Numbered from the stretch's first letter, positions 34,729 to 43,866 are shown. The stretch is 64,000 bases of DNA from Rhodoglobus sp. (GCA_025463605.1 JAODAV010000022.1:90447-154446); one strand, 5' to 3'. A program made the numbers and translations. Notes: generated by a model not told the origin, from the sequence alone.

Positions 34729-35927
34729 TGCATGCGGTGGGCGGCGTCGTGGCGGCGCAACCACGCGTCACCGATGATCGCGACCACGATGGCGAGCACG
34801 AGGACCGCGACGTCGACGAACGGCAGCACGGTGATGTCGGAGCGGTCGAGCAGGATGCCGCCGATGAGCGCTCCGCCCCCGATGCCGACGTTGAACGAGG
34901 TGGTCAGGTAGGCCGAGGCCGTGTCTCTCATCCGCGGTGACGCGGTGTGCAGCATGCGACTCTGCAGCATGGCCGGAGCACCGCCGAAAGCGGCACCCCA
35001 CAGCACGAACATCACGACGACGACCCACGGTGTGGCGGGGAACAGTCCGATCACGAGCACGGCGAGCGCTACCCCGCCTACGGCGACGATGAGCGCCGAC
35101 CGCGGGAACCGGTCGGTCAGCATGCCCGCGAGCACGAGGCCGAAGGCACCCGCGCCGCCGTAGACCAGGAGCATGACGGCGACCGCTCCGGCGTCGAACC
35201 CGACCGGTGAGATGAGGAACGACGCAATGTAGGTGTAGAAGATGTTGTGCCCGACGATCACGAGCAGCACGACGACGCACACGACGACGATCCCGGGAAT
35301 GGAGCGGTCTTTGCGCAGCGGAATCGCGATCTCCCCGGTCGCGAGCACCTCGATGTGCTGCACCGCCGGCAGGAAGCGCGCTGCGACGACCATCAGCACG
35401 ACGATGATGCCGCCGATGACCGCGAAGGCCAAGCGCCAGCCGAGGGCGTGGCCGAGCGCCGTGCCGAGCGGCACGCCGAGCACGAAGGCAGCGGTGGCCC
35501 CACTACTCGTGATGGCCACGGCCCTGCCGATGCGATCGGCCGGAACGAGGTGCGCCGTGTACGCCCCGACCACCGCCCAGAACAGGCCGTGGGCGAGTCC
35601 GCCGATGATGCGCGCCACGGCGAGCACCTCGTAGGTCGGGGCGATGGCCGCGAGCACGCTGCCGAACACGAAGACGAGGAGCGCGATCATCACGAGTGCT
35701 TTGCGCGAGTGGTTGCGCGTCAGGGCCGTGAGAGGGGCAGCGGTCACGACCACGGTGCCTGCGAAGAGGGTCACGAGCAGGCCGATTTGCGACTCGGAGA
35801 CCTGAAGCTCGCGAGCCATGTCGGGCAGCAGCCCGGTCGGCAGGAACTCGCTGGTCACCGAGGTGAAGATGAGTGCCGAGAGAGTGAAGAGCCCCACCCA
35901 GGGGAAGGGCTGGTCCACTCGAGTCAT
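34725..35927 (-). CDS. MFS transporter (DHA1/AraJ-like)
   Basis: A 400-aa major-facilitator permease with twelve predicted helices. N-terminal features FTSVTSEFLPTGLLPDMA and the motif-A-like loop LTALTRNHSRKALVM are typical of the DHA1 sugar-efflux/AraJ/arabinose-export and drug-export group; helix 5 region SSGATAAFVLGVPLGTALG is motif C-like, indicating an antiporter. Substrate unknown. The ATG at 35927 follows TAGGGT by seven bases (leaderless). The longer frame upstream is antisense to purU. Confidence 0.88.
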   Translation of the reverse strand: MTRVDQPFPWVGLFTLSALIFTSVTSEFLPTGLLPDMARELQVSESQIGLLVTLFAGTVVVTAAPLTALTRNHSRKALVMIALLVFVFGSVLAAIAPTYEVLAVARIIGGLAHGLFWAVVGAYTAHLVPADRIGRAVAITSSGATAAFVLGVPLGTALGHALGWRLAFAVIGGIIVVLMVVAARFLPAVQHIEVLATGEIAIPLRKDRSIPGIVVVCVVVLLVIVGHNIFYTYIASFLISPVGFDAGAVAVMLLVYGGAGAFGLVLAGMLTDRFPRSALIVAVGGVALAVLVIGLFPATPWVVVVMFVLWGAAFGGAPAMLQSRMLHTASPRMRDTASAYLTTSFNVGIGGGALIGGILLDRSDITVLPFVDVAVLVLAIVVAIIGDAWLRRHDAAHRMH

Positions 35928-35957
35928 CGCTTCAACCCTAGGCCCTACGCTTGACGG

Positions 35958-36815
35958 GTGACTCTCGCTGCGACCCACTGGATCCTGACCCTCGTGTGCG
36001 AGGACAGGCCCGGCATCGTGCACGCCATCACCGGTGCCATCGTCGAAGCGGCCGGCAACATCACCGAGTCGCAACAGTTCTCGAGCGACGACACCGGCCG
36101 GTTCTTCATGCGACTGCAGGTCGAGTCGAGCGTCTCCCGTGAGCGGTTCGAAGCGGCCCTCGCGCCCGTCACCTCGAAGTACTCGATGGAGTGGCAACTG
36201 GATGTCGTCGGCCGCCCCCTCCGCACACTCGTGCTGGTCTCCAAGGCCGGACACTGCCTCAACGATCTGCTCTACCGGGAGCGCGCCGACCAGTTGTCGG
36301 TCGAGATCCCGCTCGTGATGAGCAATCACAACGATCTCGCCGGACTAGCCGAGTTCTACGACGTACCCTTCGAGTCACACCCCGTTGTGAGCGCCGGACA
36401 GAAGCTCGCCTTCGAAGACCGGGTTCAGGAGGTCGTGGAGGCGCACGACATCGAACTCGTCGTACTCGCGCGCTACATGCAAATAATCTCCCCCGCACTG
36501 TGCGACGCGCTCAGCGGCAAGGTCATCAACATCCACCACTCGTTTTTGCCGGGGTTCAAGGGCGCCAACCCCTACAAGCAGGCGCACGCCCGGGGCGTCA
36601 AGCTCATCGGAGCGACCGCCCACTTCGTCACGAGCGATCTCGACGAGGGCCCGATCATCGAGCAGAACGTCGTTCGAGTGGACCACTCGCGTACGCCCGC
36701 TGAGCTCGTCGCAATCGGCCAGGATGAGGAGTCCCGCACCCTCACGCAAGCCGTGAAGTGGTTCGCCGAACATCGCGTTCTGCTCGACGGCGCGCGCACC
36801 ATCATTTTCAAGTAG
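35958..36815 (+). CDS. purU: formyltetrahydrofolate deformylase
   Basis: A 285-aa PurU, which hydrolyses 10-formyl-THF to formate and THF. The N-terminal ACT domain (about residues 1-85: LTLVCEDRPGIVHAITGAI) precedes a formyltransferase domain with the catalytic Asn-His-Asp set: NIHHSFLPGFKGANPY (His) and IGATAHFVTSDLDEGPII (Asp). The GTG start follows TACGCT by six bases (leaderless). It lies near the glyA-folD operon, consistent with one-carbon balance, and is divergent from the MFS gene. Confidence 0.94.
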   Translation: MTLAATHWILTLVCEDRPGIVHAITGAIVEAAGNITESQQFSSDDTGRFFMRLQVESSVSRERFEAALAPVTSKYSMEWQLDVVGRPLRTLVLVSKAGHCLNDLLYRERADQLSVEIPLVMSNHNDLAGLAEFYDVPFESHPVVSAGQKLAFEDRVQEVVEAHDIELVVLARYMQIISPALCDALSGKVINIHHSFLPGFKGANPYKQAHARGVKLIGATAHFVTSDLDEGPIIEQNVVRVDHSRTPAELVAIGQDEESRTLTQAVKWFAEHRVLLDGARTIIFK

Positions 36816-36897
36816 TGAGGGATTCACAGATCTCGATATACTGCTGACGACCTCGTCACACAATGGTGCAGAGGCGCGAGCCAGTGTCGAGGTTTCC

Positions 36898-38868
36898 ATG
36901 TCAAACGCTCTTGCCCGCCTCTCTGCAGCCGCGGCGGTATTGCTCCTCTCCGCCCTGGGCACGATAACGTTCGCCGCACCCGCGGCGGCCGCGGCGCTCA
37001 CCGCTTCGACGGAAGCGGAACTCGCCACCGCGATCAACACCGCGAACGGGGATGCCGCCCCCGACACCATCACGCTCACCGGCGCCGGGTTCACCTTGAC
37101 GGCCGACCTCCCCATGATCACAACGGATATTGCGATCGCCGCGCCCGGCTCGGCAACGTTCGCGATCCAGGGCAACGCCTTGTTCGACGCGTTCGACATC
37201 GAAGGCCTTCCCGGTGCGCTGGTCACCGTGAGCATCTCCGGCCTGACGATCGCCGGAACGGTCGACGACAGCATCTCGGCGTTCCACGCGAACCTCTCCC
37301 TGTCCGACGTCGTAGTCGGGTCAGACGGCCTCCGTCATGAAGACGGCGATCTCGCGATCGCCGGTTCCGAGTTCACGGGGTCCGACGACACGGGCGCCAC
37401 CGTCTTCGTGTACGGCAGCCAGACCGTTGTGATCCAGGACACCACGTTCGACTCCAACACCACCGTCGGCCTGGACCTGCAAGCCAGGGACGACACCGTC
37501 AGCACGCTGACGAATGTCTCGGCCGAAGCGAACGGCAATGACGGATTCAACTTCTTCCTGGTCGACCGGGCGAGCCTCACCACGAGCGGGCTGACGGCCA
37601 TCGGCACGACGAATGGCAACGGTCTCGATGTCGATGCCGAGCTCTCGGCGACCGCCACTCTCACCAACACGGTCGCTTCAAACAACTCGAACGACGGCGC
37701 GTACGCCGCGTCCTTCGACGACGCCTCGATCGTCTTTGCAACCCTGTCCGCTGACCACAACGGCGGCGACGGGCTGGACGTCAACGCAGGAGGCGGCGGT
37801 TCGGTGAGCTTCACGGATGCCACGGTGACCTTCAACGGGGACAACGGCGTCGAGTCCGACGGCGACGACACCGGCTCGACCATCACGTTCCTCCGCCTCA
37901 ACTCGAGCGACAATGCCGCTCGCGGCGTCGACGCCCAGCCTGCAGGCGGCGCGTCGATGAGCTTCACGCAGGCCCAGTTGCGTCGCAACCTCGAGGGCGG
38001 GCTGTACGTCGATGATGACGGGGGCAGCGGCACATTCGACCTGATCAACTCGACGATCGACGGCAACGGCAACGCGTCCGCGTTGGGCGGTGGCATCGAG
38101 TTCGAGTCGGATGCGGCTATTGCGCTTACAGTCACCGGGTCGACGATCTCCAACAACCTGGCCGAGGCAGGTGGCGGCATCTTCGCCTCGATGGAGGCGG
38201 CCACCGATTCCCTGACCATCGTCAGCTCGACTATCTCCGGCAACACCGCAGAGATCATCGGAGGGGTGCTTGCGTTCGCGCCGAACGGCGGATCCCCGTT
38301 CCTCCTCTCGCACAGCACGATCACCGACAACGAGAGCACCGACGGCTACCCGGCGGTAGTGCTGGACTCGGTTGAAGCAACCGTGGGGCACACGATCATC
38401 GCGGCAAACACGGGCGGTGCCGCAGATGCAGACGATCTCGTGCTGTTCGGCGGCAGCCTCGAGATCGACTACAGCCTCATCCAGGACGCCGACCCGTCGA
38501 CCGCCCCCGTGATCGCTGCGGGAACGGGCAACATCGTCGGCTTCGGGGCCGACCTCGGCCCGCTCGCCGACAACGGAGGGCTGACCTTCACGCACCTGCC
38601 GAGTGCGTCGAGCCGCGCGGTCGACGCGGGCGATCCTGCAATCACGGGCGCTCCGGCTACCGACCAGCGTGCGGCAGCGCGGATCGTGCGCGTTATCGAC
38701 ATCGGCGCCGTTGAGGTGCAACCCGCGGTCGCCCTCGCAGCAACCGGAGCAGACCCGACCGGGTCGCTGCTGGTCGGTGGAGTGGCGGGTGCCGCAGGCA
38801 TCCTCCTGCTGGTCGTCGCTTCCCGCAGACGAAGGGATGCTACGGCGACCGTAGCGCCAATATACTGA
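36898..38868 (+). CDS. LAxTG-anchored parallel beta-helix surface protein
   Basis: A 656-aa cell-surface protein. A signal peptide (about residues 1-33, cleavage after AAA) is followed by many short right-handed beta-helix rungs (repeats such as ISGLTIAG, STISNNLAEAGGGIFASM, STITDNES) and a C-terminal region of the choice-of-anchor type (NIVGFGADLGPLADNGGLT, DQRAAARIVRVIDIGAVE). It ends with LAATG, a membrane helix and a basic tail, the sorting signal of class E sortases. GAGG precedes the ATG. It probably binds or modifies polysaccharide or acts as adhesin; no catalytic motif is assigned. Confidence 0.82.
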   Translation: MSNALARLSAAAAVLLLSALGTITFAAPAAAAALTASTEAELATAINTANGDAAPDTITLTGAGFTLTADLPMITTDIAIAAPGSATFAIQGNALFDAFDIEGLPGALVTVSISGLTIAGTVDDSISAFHANLSLSDVVVGSDGLRHEDGDLAIAGSEFTGSDDTGATVFVYGSQTVVIQDTTFDSNTTVGLDLQARDDTVSTLTNVSAEANGNDGFNFFLVDRASLTTSGLTAIGTTNGNGLDVDAELSATATLTNTVASNNSNDGAYAASFDDASIVFATLSADHNGGDGLDVNAGGGGSVSFTDATVTFNGDNGVESDGDDTGSTITFLRLNSSDNAARGVDAQPAGGASMSFTQAQLRRNLEGGLYVDDDGGSGTFDLINSTIDGNGNASALGGGIEFESDAAIALTVTGSTISNNLAEAGGGIFASMEAATDSLTIVSSTISGNTAEIIGGVLAFAPNGGSPFLLSHSTITDNESTDGYPAVVLDSVEATVGHTIIAANTGGAADADDLVLFGGSLEIDYSLIQDADPSTAPVIAAGTGNIVGFGADLGPLADNGGLTFTHLPSASSRAVDAGDPAITGAPATDQRAAARIVRVIDIGAVEVQPAVALAATGADPTGSLLVGGVAGAAGILLLVVASRRRRDATATVAPIY

Positions 38869-38952
38869 GCTACCCGCTCGACGAGCCGGGGCGTTCCCTC
38901 CGTATCGTCGTGGCCTCCCGAGTGCGCCGCCGCGCGTAGCTATGCTGGCCGC

Positions 38953-40086
38953 GTGACCACCCTCTTCCACGGAGCTCGCAAACTCGACGCCGCCGGCGAG
39001 GTCGATGGTTTCTGGATGCTCACCGACGGTGACACGATCGTCGCGACCGGCAGCGGCCCCGCCCCTGGGCCCTCCCCCGCCGAGGTCGACGTGGGCGGAC
39101 ACTGGCTCGTTCCCGGCTTCATCGACCTGCACGGCCACGGTGGCGGCGGACACTCGTTCGATGACGGCCCCGACGAGCTGCTCGCCGCCCTCGCCACCCA
39201 TCGCGCGCACGGCACTACCCGCTCGGTCGTCAGTCTCGTCGCCAACCCCATCGCGGCACTGCGGGCATCCCTCGGCATGATCGCCGACCTCGCGGCCTCC
39301 GACCCGCTCATCCTCGGCTCGCACCTCGAGGGGCCGTTCCTCGCGCCCGACAATCGCGGCGCACACAACCTCGAGTTCCTGCTCGAGCCCCAGCCCTACG
39401 AGGTCGAGGAACTGATCGGCGCCGCCCGCGGAACCCTGCGGCAGCTCACCATCGCGCCCGAGCTGCCCGGCTCGATGGAGGCGATCGATGTGCTCGTCGA
39501 GGCCGGAATCGCGGTGGCGATCGGGCACACTCGCGCCGACGAGCGACTCGCGCACGAGGCCTTCGACCGCGGCGCGCGAATCCTCACCCACGCGTTCAAC
39601 GCGATGCCGGGCATCCACCACCGCGATCCCGGGCCCGTTGTCGCCGCGTTCGACGACGAGCGCGTGACACTCGAGCTCATTCTCGACGGCAAGCACGTGC
39701 ATCCGAGTGTCGCCCATCTCGCGTTCGGCGCCGCGCCCGGCCGCATCGCCCTCGTGACCGACGCCATGGCTGCCGCCGGTTCGGTCGACGGCGACTACAC
39801 CCTCGGCTCGCTCAACGTCACCGTGCATGAGGGACTCGCCATGCTACGCGGCACCAACACGATCGCGGGGTCGACGCTCACCCAGGACTCGGCGTTTCGG
39901 CAGGCGATGCGCGACGCACACGTCACGCCGACGGAGGCGATAGCCGCGCTCACGCTGACGCCCGCACGAGCGCTCGGCCTCGACCACCGGCACGGGATGC
40001 TCGCTGCCGGGTACGCCGCCGACGCCGTGCTGCTCGACCACGAGTGGCGGGTGACCGCCGTCTGGGCGGACGGGGTGCGGCTCTAG
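38953..40086 (+). CDS. nagA: N-acetylglucosamine-6-phosphate deacetylase
   Basis: A 377-aa amidohydrolase converting GlcNAc-6-P to glucosamine-6-P and acetate. Metal and catalytic motifs: FIDLHGHGGGGHSF, the Glu ligand in SHLEGPFLAPDNRGAHN, VAIGHTRAD, ILTHAFNAMPGIHHRDPG, and the catalytic Asp in LVTDAMAAAG. The GTG start lies six bases after TATGCT with no ribosome-binding site (leaderless). It faces nagB tail to tail with four bases between them; the divergence implies separate control from the ROK operon. Confidence 0.94.
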   Translation: MTTLFHGARKLDAAGEVDGFWMLTDGDTIVATGSGPAPGPSPAEVDVGGHWLVPGFIDLHGHGGGGHSFDDGPDELLAALATHRAHGTTRSVVSLVANPIAALRASLGMIADLAASDPLILGSHLEGPFLAPDNRGAHNLEFLLEPQPYEVEELIGAARGTLRQLTIAPELPGSMEAIDVLVEAGIAVAIGHTRADERLAHEAFDRGARILTHAFNAMPGIHHRDPGPVVAAFDDERVTLELILDGKHVHPSVAHLAFGAAPGRIALVTDAMAAAGSVDGDYTLGSLNVTVHEGLAMLRGTNTIAGSTLTQDSAFRQAMRDAHVTPTEAIAALTLTPARALGLDHRHGMLAAGYAADAVLLDHEWRVTAVWADGVRL

Positions 40087-40090
40087 CCTT

Positions 40091-40861
40091 CTAGGGGCGC
40101 TCCCAGTCCAGCCGGTGCTCCCACGCGTAGCGGTAGTAGTCGGCGTGGGCGAGCCGGGACGCCGCCGCCTCATCGACGATGACGGTGACCCGCGCATGCA
40201 GCTGCACCGCCGACGCTGGCAGCGACGCCGTCACCGGGCCTTCGACGGCGCCGGCGAGGGCCTCGGCCTTCGCCTCCCCGAACGCGAGCAGCACGAGATG
40301 CCGCGCACGCAGGATCGTGCCGAGCCCTTGCGTGATGCAGTGCATCGGCACGTCGTCGATCGAGTCGAAGAATCGCGCATTGTCGCGCCGGGTCTGCTCG
40401 GTGAGGGTTTTCACGCGAGTGCGTGACGCGAATGACGAGCCCGGCTCGTTGAAGCCGATGTGACCCGTTCGGCCGATGCCGAGCACCTGCAGGTCGACGC
40501 CGCCCGCGGCGACAAGAGCCCGCTCATAGTCCTCCCCCGCGAACTCGATGGGTCCCTCATCGCCGGGAACCCGCACGAGCGACGGCGTGAGTCCGAGCGG
40601 TTCGACGACTTCACGCGTGATGACCGAGCGATAGCTCTGCGGATGCCCGGGCGGCAGTCCCACGTACTCATCGAGTGCGAATCCCCGCACGCGCGAGAGG
40701 TCCAGGTCACGCGCGGCGAGGGCGCGCCATGTCGTGAGGGGCGTGGATCCGGTGGCGAGCCCGAGCACGGCGTCCGGATTGCCGACGACGAGGTGCCCGA
40801 TCGCGTCGGCGGCCAGCTCGCCCGCGGCATCCGCCGAATCGACGATGACGACTTCGGCCAT
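40091..40861 (-). CDS. nagB: glucosamine-6-phosphate deaminase
   Basis: A 256-aa NagB, isomerising and deaminating glucosamine-6-P to fructose-6-P and ammonia. The phosphate loop LGLATGSTPLTTW, catalytic region FALDEYVGLPPGHPQSYRS, and the signature GIGRTGHIGFNEPGSSF with catalytic Asp/His/Glu are intact. It is the last gene of the GlcNAc operon; its ATG follows immediately after a tiny repeat-encoded ORF. Confidence 0.95.
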   Translation of the reverse strand: MAEVVIVDSADAAGELAADAIGHLVVGNPDAVLGLATGSTPLTTWRALAARDLDLSRVRGFALDEYVGLPPGHPQSYRSVITREVVEPLGLTPSLVRVPGDEGPIEFAGEDYERALVAAGGVDLQVLGIGRTGHIGFNEPGSSFASRTRVKTLTEQTRRDNARFFDSIDDVPMHCITQGLGTILRARHLVLLAFGEAKAEALAGAVEGPVTASLPASAVQLHARVTVIVDEAAASRLAHADYYRYAWEHRLDWERP

Positions 40862-40936
40862 TCAGTGCTCGTCCATCTGGCGCTCGTGCATCTGGCGCTC
40901 GTGCACCTGGCGCTCGTGCACCTGCCGCTCGTCCAT
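40862..40936 (-). CDS. 24-aa repeat peptide ORF between ROK kinase and nagB
   Basis: The minus strand encodes MDERQVHERQVHERQ followed by MHERQMDEH and a stop, i.e. four to five copies of a DERQV/HERQM pentapeptide. The ATG follows the ROK stop by one base, and the stop precedes the nagB ATG directly, so ribosomes could pass from ROK kinase through this ORF to nagB. Whether the peptide matters or only the coupling is unknown. No SD of its own beyond the GAGCG/GGCAG repeats. Confidence 0.4.
   Translation of the reverse strand: MDERQVHERQVHERQMHERQMDEH
40867..40936. repeat. 15-bp minisatellite, about 4.7 copies
   Basis: Plus-strand unit CTCGTGCATCTGGCG with single-base variants is repeated head to tail without gaps. 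The unit length is a multiple of three, so copy-number changes keep the small reading frame open. It fills the whole gap between ROK kinase and nagB. Confidence 0.9.
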
Positions 40937-40937
40937 G

Positions 40938-41888
40938 TCAGGCGACTCCGACGAGCGCGGCTCCCACGGCTGCCGCGGGAAAGTCGGCGGGCACGATGTT
41001 CACGCGCTCGCTCAAGTGGATCGACGCCAGGAACGGCGACGCCGCCTCCCACGACGCGAGCACGGAGCGCACGTCGTCGAGCAGCACCGGCCCGAGCGAC
41101 GAGATCCCTCCGCCGATCATGACGCTGTCGACGTCGACCGTGAGCACGAGGATGCGCACCGCCGCCGCGACGTTCTCGACGAGCCGCTGCTTCACCTCGA
41201 GGGCGAGCGAGTCGCCGGATGCCGCTGCCGCGAACAGTGCGCGCGCCGGCTTGGGATCGTCGCTGGGCCACTGTCGCGCAATGGCGGACCCGGATGCGAC
41301 CGTCTCGAGGCAGCCTCGCTGCCCGCACGGGCACTCCGGACCGTTGGGGTCGACCGGGATGTGGCCGATCTCGCCGGCCGTGCCGCGGGACCCGCGCCAC
41401 AGCCTGCCGCCGAGCACGATGCCCGCGGCGAGGCCCGTGCCGAGGTTGAGGTACGCCATCGAGTAGGTGTCGGGTTTCTCGAGCAAGTGGAAGGCGCCGA
41501 GGGCCGCGGCGTTCACGTCGTTGTCGATGCGCACCTCGCGGCCGAGCCGCTCGGAGAGCTCGGCGCCGAGATCCAGACCGTCGAGGCCGAGGTTGACGGC
41601 GTGCGAAACCCGGCCGGTGTCGTCCACGGCGCCGGGAATCCCGATGCCGATCGAAGCGAAGGCACCGATCTCGACCTGGGCGAGTTCGGCGAGGCGAGTG
41701 ACCGCGGTGATTGCGGTCTCGACGACCGCGTCATGCCCGAAGCCCGTGGGCAGCCTGAGCTGGTGCACGATCGTGCCGTCGGCCGTCACTGCCACGGCAT
41801 CCGTCTTCGTGCCGCCGATGTCGATGCCTATGCGCATGAGCGCGCGAACGGGTGCCGCGCCGGTGCGCGTCGAGTCGAGCTGCGTCAT
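40938..41888 (-). CDS. ROK family sugar kinase (probable N-acetylglucosamine kinase)
   Basis: A 316-aa ROK kinase without HTH. The ATP loop MRIGIDIGGTKTDAVAV, substrate region IGIGIPGAVDDTGRVSHAVN, IDNDVNAAALGA with the catalytic Asp, and the zinc motif GHIPVDPNGPECPCGQRGCLE are present. Context between an ABC transporter and nagB suggests it phosphorylates imported N-acetylglucosamine; glucose cannot be excluded. The ATG at 41888 overlaps the permease stop as ATGA; a start at MRIGIDIGG 17 codons later is possible. Confidence 0.88.
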   Translation of the reverse strand: MTQLDSTRTGAAPVRALMRIGIDIGGTKTDAVAVTADGTIVHQLRLPTGFGHDAVVETAITAVTRLAELAQVEIGAFASIGIGIPGAVDDTGRVSHAVNLGLDGLDLGAELSERLGREVRIDNDVNAAALGAFHLLEKPDTYSMAYLNLGTGLAAGIVLGGRLWRGSRGTAGEIGHIPVDPNGPECPCGQRGCLETVASGSAIARQWPSDDPKPARALFAAAASGDSLALEVKQRLVENVAAAVRILVLTVDVDSVMIGGGISSLGPVLLDDVRSVLASWEAASPFLASIHLSERVNIVPADFPAAAVGAALVGVA

Positions 41889-42772
41889 CCCTTCACCGCT
41901 CCCGCGACGAGGCCGCTCGTCATGCGCCCCTGCACGATGACGAAGAAGATGACGACGGGGATGGCCATGAGGGTCGAGCCGGCCATGATCGCGGCCCAGT
42001 TGGTGGTGCCGTTCGCGATCTGGAACGTGCGCAGCCACACCGGCAGCGTCATCATCTCGGGCCGGGAGTTGACGACGAGCGAGACGAGGAACTCATTCCA
42101 GGCCTGGATGAACCCGAACACCCCCGTCGCGACGAGGCCTGGCGCGAGCAGCGGGAAGGTGATCTTCCAGAACGCGCCCATGCGTGAGAGGCCGTCGATC
42201 ATGCCGGCCTCCTCGAGGTCGATGGGCACGCCGTTGACGAAACCGCGCAGAGTCCAGATGGTGAACGGCAGCACCGTCGCCACGTAGACGATCGTGAGGC
42301 CCGCGATGGTGTTGAGCAACGACCAGCCGTCGAGCACTCGGTAGACGGAGACGATCATCGCCTCCCCCGGGATCATCTGCACGATGAGGATCGTCAGGAT
42401 GAACGCCTTGCGGGTCTTGAAGCGGAAGCGAGTGACGGCGAGCGAAGCCATGAACGCGAAGACGAGCGCGATCGTCACGGTGAGCAGGGTCACCATGATC
42501 GAGTTGCCGAGCGCGGGCACGAACTCCGACCGGGAGGCGTCGAACACCGTCTGGTAGTTGCGCAGGGTGAAACTCTTGGGCCAGAACGTCACCTGCGACG
42601 TGATGATCTCGTTGTTCGGCTTGAACGAGGTCTGGATCATCCAGTAGACGGGGAAGACCGAGACGATCGTGATGACGACGGCGATCGCGCTGAACAGCAC
42701 GCTTCGGATGCGCCGGGCAGTTCGGCCGGTGCGGGCACCGGTCGGCGGCGCGGTGGCGGTGACGGCGGTCAC
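41885..42772 (-). CDS. ABC sugar permease (MalG-like)
   Basis: A 295-aa CUT1-type membrane subunit with six helices. The cytoplasmic EAA loop that contacts the ATPase is present (IDLEEAGMIDGLSRMGAFWK, followed by PLLAPGLVATG). AAGGAGG precedes the GTG, which overlaps the stop of the first permease as GTGA. No ATPase gene is nearby; actinobacterial CUT1 importers usually share a distant MsiK-type ATPase. Confidence 0.93.
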   Translation of the reverse strand: MTAVTATAPPTGARTGRTARRIRSVLFSAIAVVITIVSVFPVYWMIQTSFKPNNEIITSQVTFWPKSFTLRNYQTVFDASRSEFVPALGNSIMVTLLTVTIALVFAFMASLAVTRFRFKTRKAFILTILIVQMIPGEAMIVSVYRVLDGWSLLNTIAGLTIVYVATVLPFTIWTLRGFVNGVPIDLEEAGMIDGLSRMGAFWKITFPLLAPGLVATGVFGFIQAWNEFLVSLVVNSRPEMMTLPVWLRTFQIANGTTNWAAIMAGSTLMAIPVVIFFVIVQGRMTSGLVAGAVKG

Positions 42773-43761
42773 AGCGGGTCCTCCTTGAGAGTCTGGCGCA
42801 CCCAGTAGATCGAGATGGCCATCATGATGATCACGGTCAGCACGGCGATCGCGCCCGCGAGCCCGTACTCGCCCGAACCGAGACCCACTTGCACGATGTA
42901 GACGCCGAGGGTCGACGTCTGGTCGCGGATGCCGCCGATACCCTGCAGGGCGAACACCTGCGTGAAGACCTTCAGATCCCAAATCACCTGGAGGATGAAC
43001 ACGACGAGGAAGATCGACCGCAGGTACGGGAAGACGATGAGCCGGAACCGCTGGGACCCTGAGGCCCCGTCGAGCTGGGCCGCCTCCATGATCTCGTCCG
43101 GAACTTGCGTGAGCCCCGCGTAGACCGTGAAGGCCACGAACGGGATGGCGCCCCACACGACGATGAGGGTGAGCACGGTAAAGAAACTGAGGGGCTCGAT
43201 GAGCCACGAGTGGCCCTGGTAGTCGAGGCCGAAGAAGTTGGTGAGCACGAAGTTGACGACCCCGTATGCCGTGTCGAACATCCAGCCCCACACCACGGTC
43301 GCGGTGAGCGGGGGCATCGCCCAGGCCAGCAGAAGGCCGACCGAGAGCACGAGGCGGAACGTCTTGGTGAGCGCGGTCATGAGCAGTGCCACGAGAGTGC
43401 CGAGCACCATCGTGAGCGCCACGTTGACGGTGGCGAACGCGAAGCTGCGGAACAGCACCTGCCAGAACTGCCGGTCGGTGAGCACTTTCACGTAGTTGTC
43501 GAACCACACGAACGGAGCGGGGGCGCCGAATACCTGCGCCCTGCCGTACTCCTGGAACGACATGATGAGCAACTGGATGAGCGGCCACCCCACGAGCACG
43601 AGCAGAATCGCCGTGGCCGGGATAAGCAGCACATAGGGGGTGAAGCCGCCCTTCAGCACGCCCTTGCGGCCACCAGCCGGGGTGCCGCGGGAGGGGGCGA
43701 CGAGACGCTCCCCGTCGATGCCGCTCGGCGCGACGTCGATCGTCGTTCCGATCGTGGTCAT
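42769..43761 (-). CDS. ABC sugar permease (MalF-like)
   Basis: A 330-aa CUT1-type membrane subunit, six helices after a ~50-residue cytoplasmic N-terminus. The EAA loop reads PDEIMEAAQLDGASGSQRFR, followed by the typical Leu/Phe-rich helix. I chose the ATG at 43761, which has GGGAG seven bases upstream; the open frame beyond it spans the leader region. It pairs with the MalG-like subunit to form the GlcNAc/chitooligosaccharide channel. Confidence 0.93.
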   Translation of the reverse strand: MTTIGTTIDVAPSGIDGERLVAPSRGTPAGGRKGVLKGGFTPYVLLIPATAILLVLVGWPLIQLLIMSFQEYGRAQVFGAPAPFVWFDNYVKVLTDRQFWQVLFRSFAFATVNVALTMVLGTLVALLMTALTKTFRLVLSVGLLLAWAMPPLTATVVWGWMFDTAYGVVNFVLTNFFGLDYQGHSWLIEPLSFFTVLTLIVVWGAIPFVAFTVYAGLTQVPDEIMEAAQLDGASGSQRFRLIVFPYLRSIFLVVFILQVIWDLKVFTQVFALQGIGGIRDQTSTLGVYIVQVGLGSGEYGLAGAIAVLTVIIMMAISIYWVRQTLKEDPL

Positions 43762-43795
43762 GACTGCTCCCGTTACGATTGCGGTGTGCCCCGAG

Positions 43796-43814
43796 ACCTT
43801 TCCTAGGGCGATGG
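43796..43814 (-). repeat. 19-bp leader repeat, copy 1
   Basis: The sequence ACCTTTCCTAGGGCGATGG is found here in the leader of the permease genes and again exactly at 45155-45173, in the leader of the solute-binding-protein gene. On the coding strand it reads as CCATCGCCCTAGGAAAGGT and includes a purine-rich stretch. Confidence 0.85.
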
Positions 43815-43826
43815 GCAATTGAAAAA

Positions 43827-43866
43827 GGATGCTCGGCTCAGCCATGCGCGGCGGAGCCGAGCATCC
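43827..43866 (-). terminator. intrinsic terminator/attenuator after the solute-binding protein gene
   Basis: A perfect 13-bp stem (GGATGCTCGGCTC / GAGCCGAGCATCC) with a 14-base loop is followed on the minus strand by a TTTTT run. It lies 12 bases past the stop of the binding-protein gene and before the permeases, so it probably lowers permease expression relative to the binding protein. Confidence 0.85.

Noticed and set aside
36830..36845. Second icd-type operator (GATCTCGATATACTG) before the beta-helix gene
   Set aside because: Only one half-site matches; the palindrome is not complete.
40867..40936. CRISPR or IS-related repeat
   Set aside because: Units are contiguous with no spacers; it is a minisatellite.
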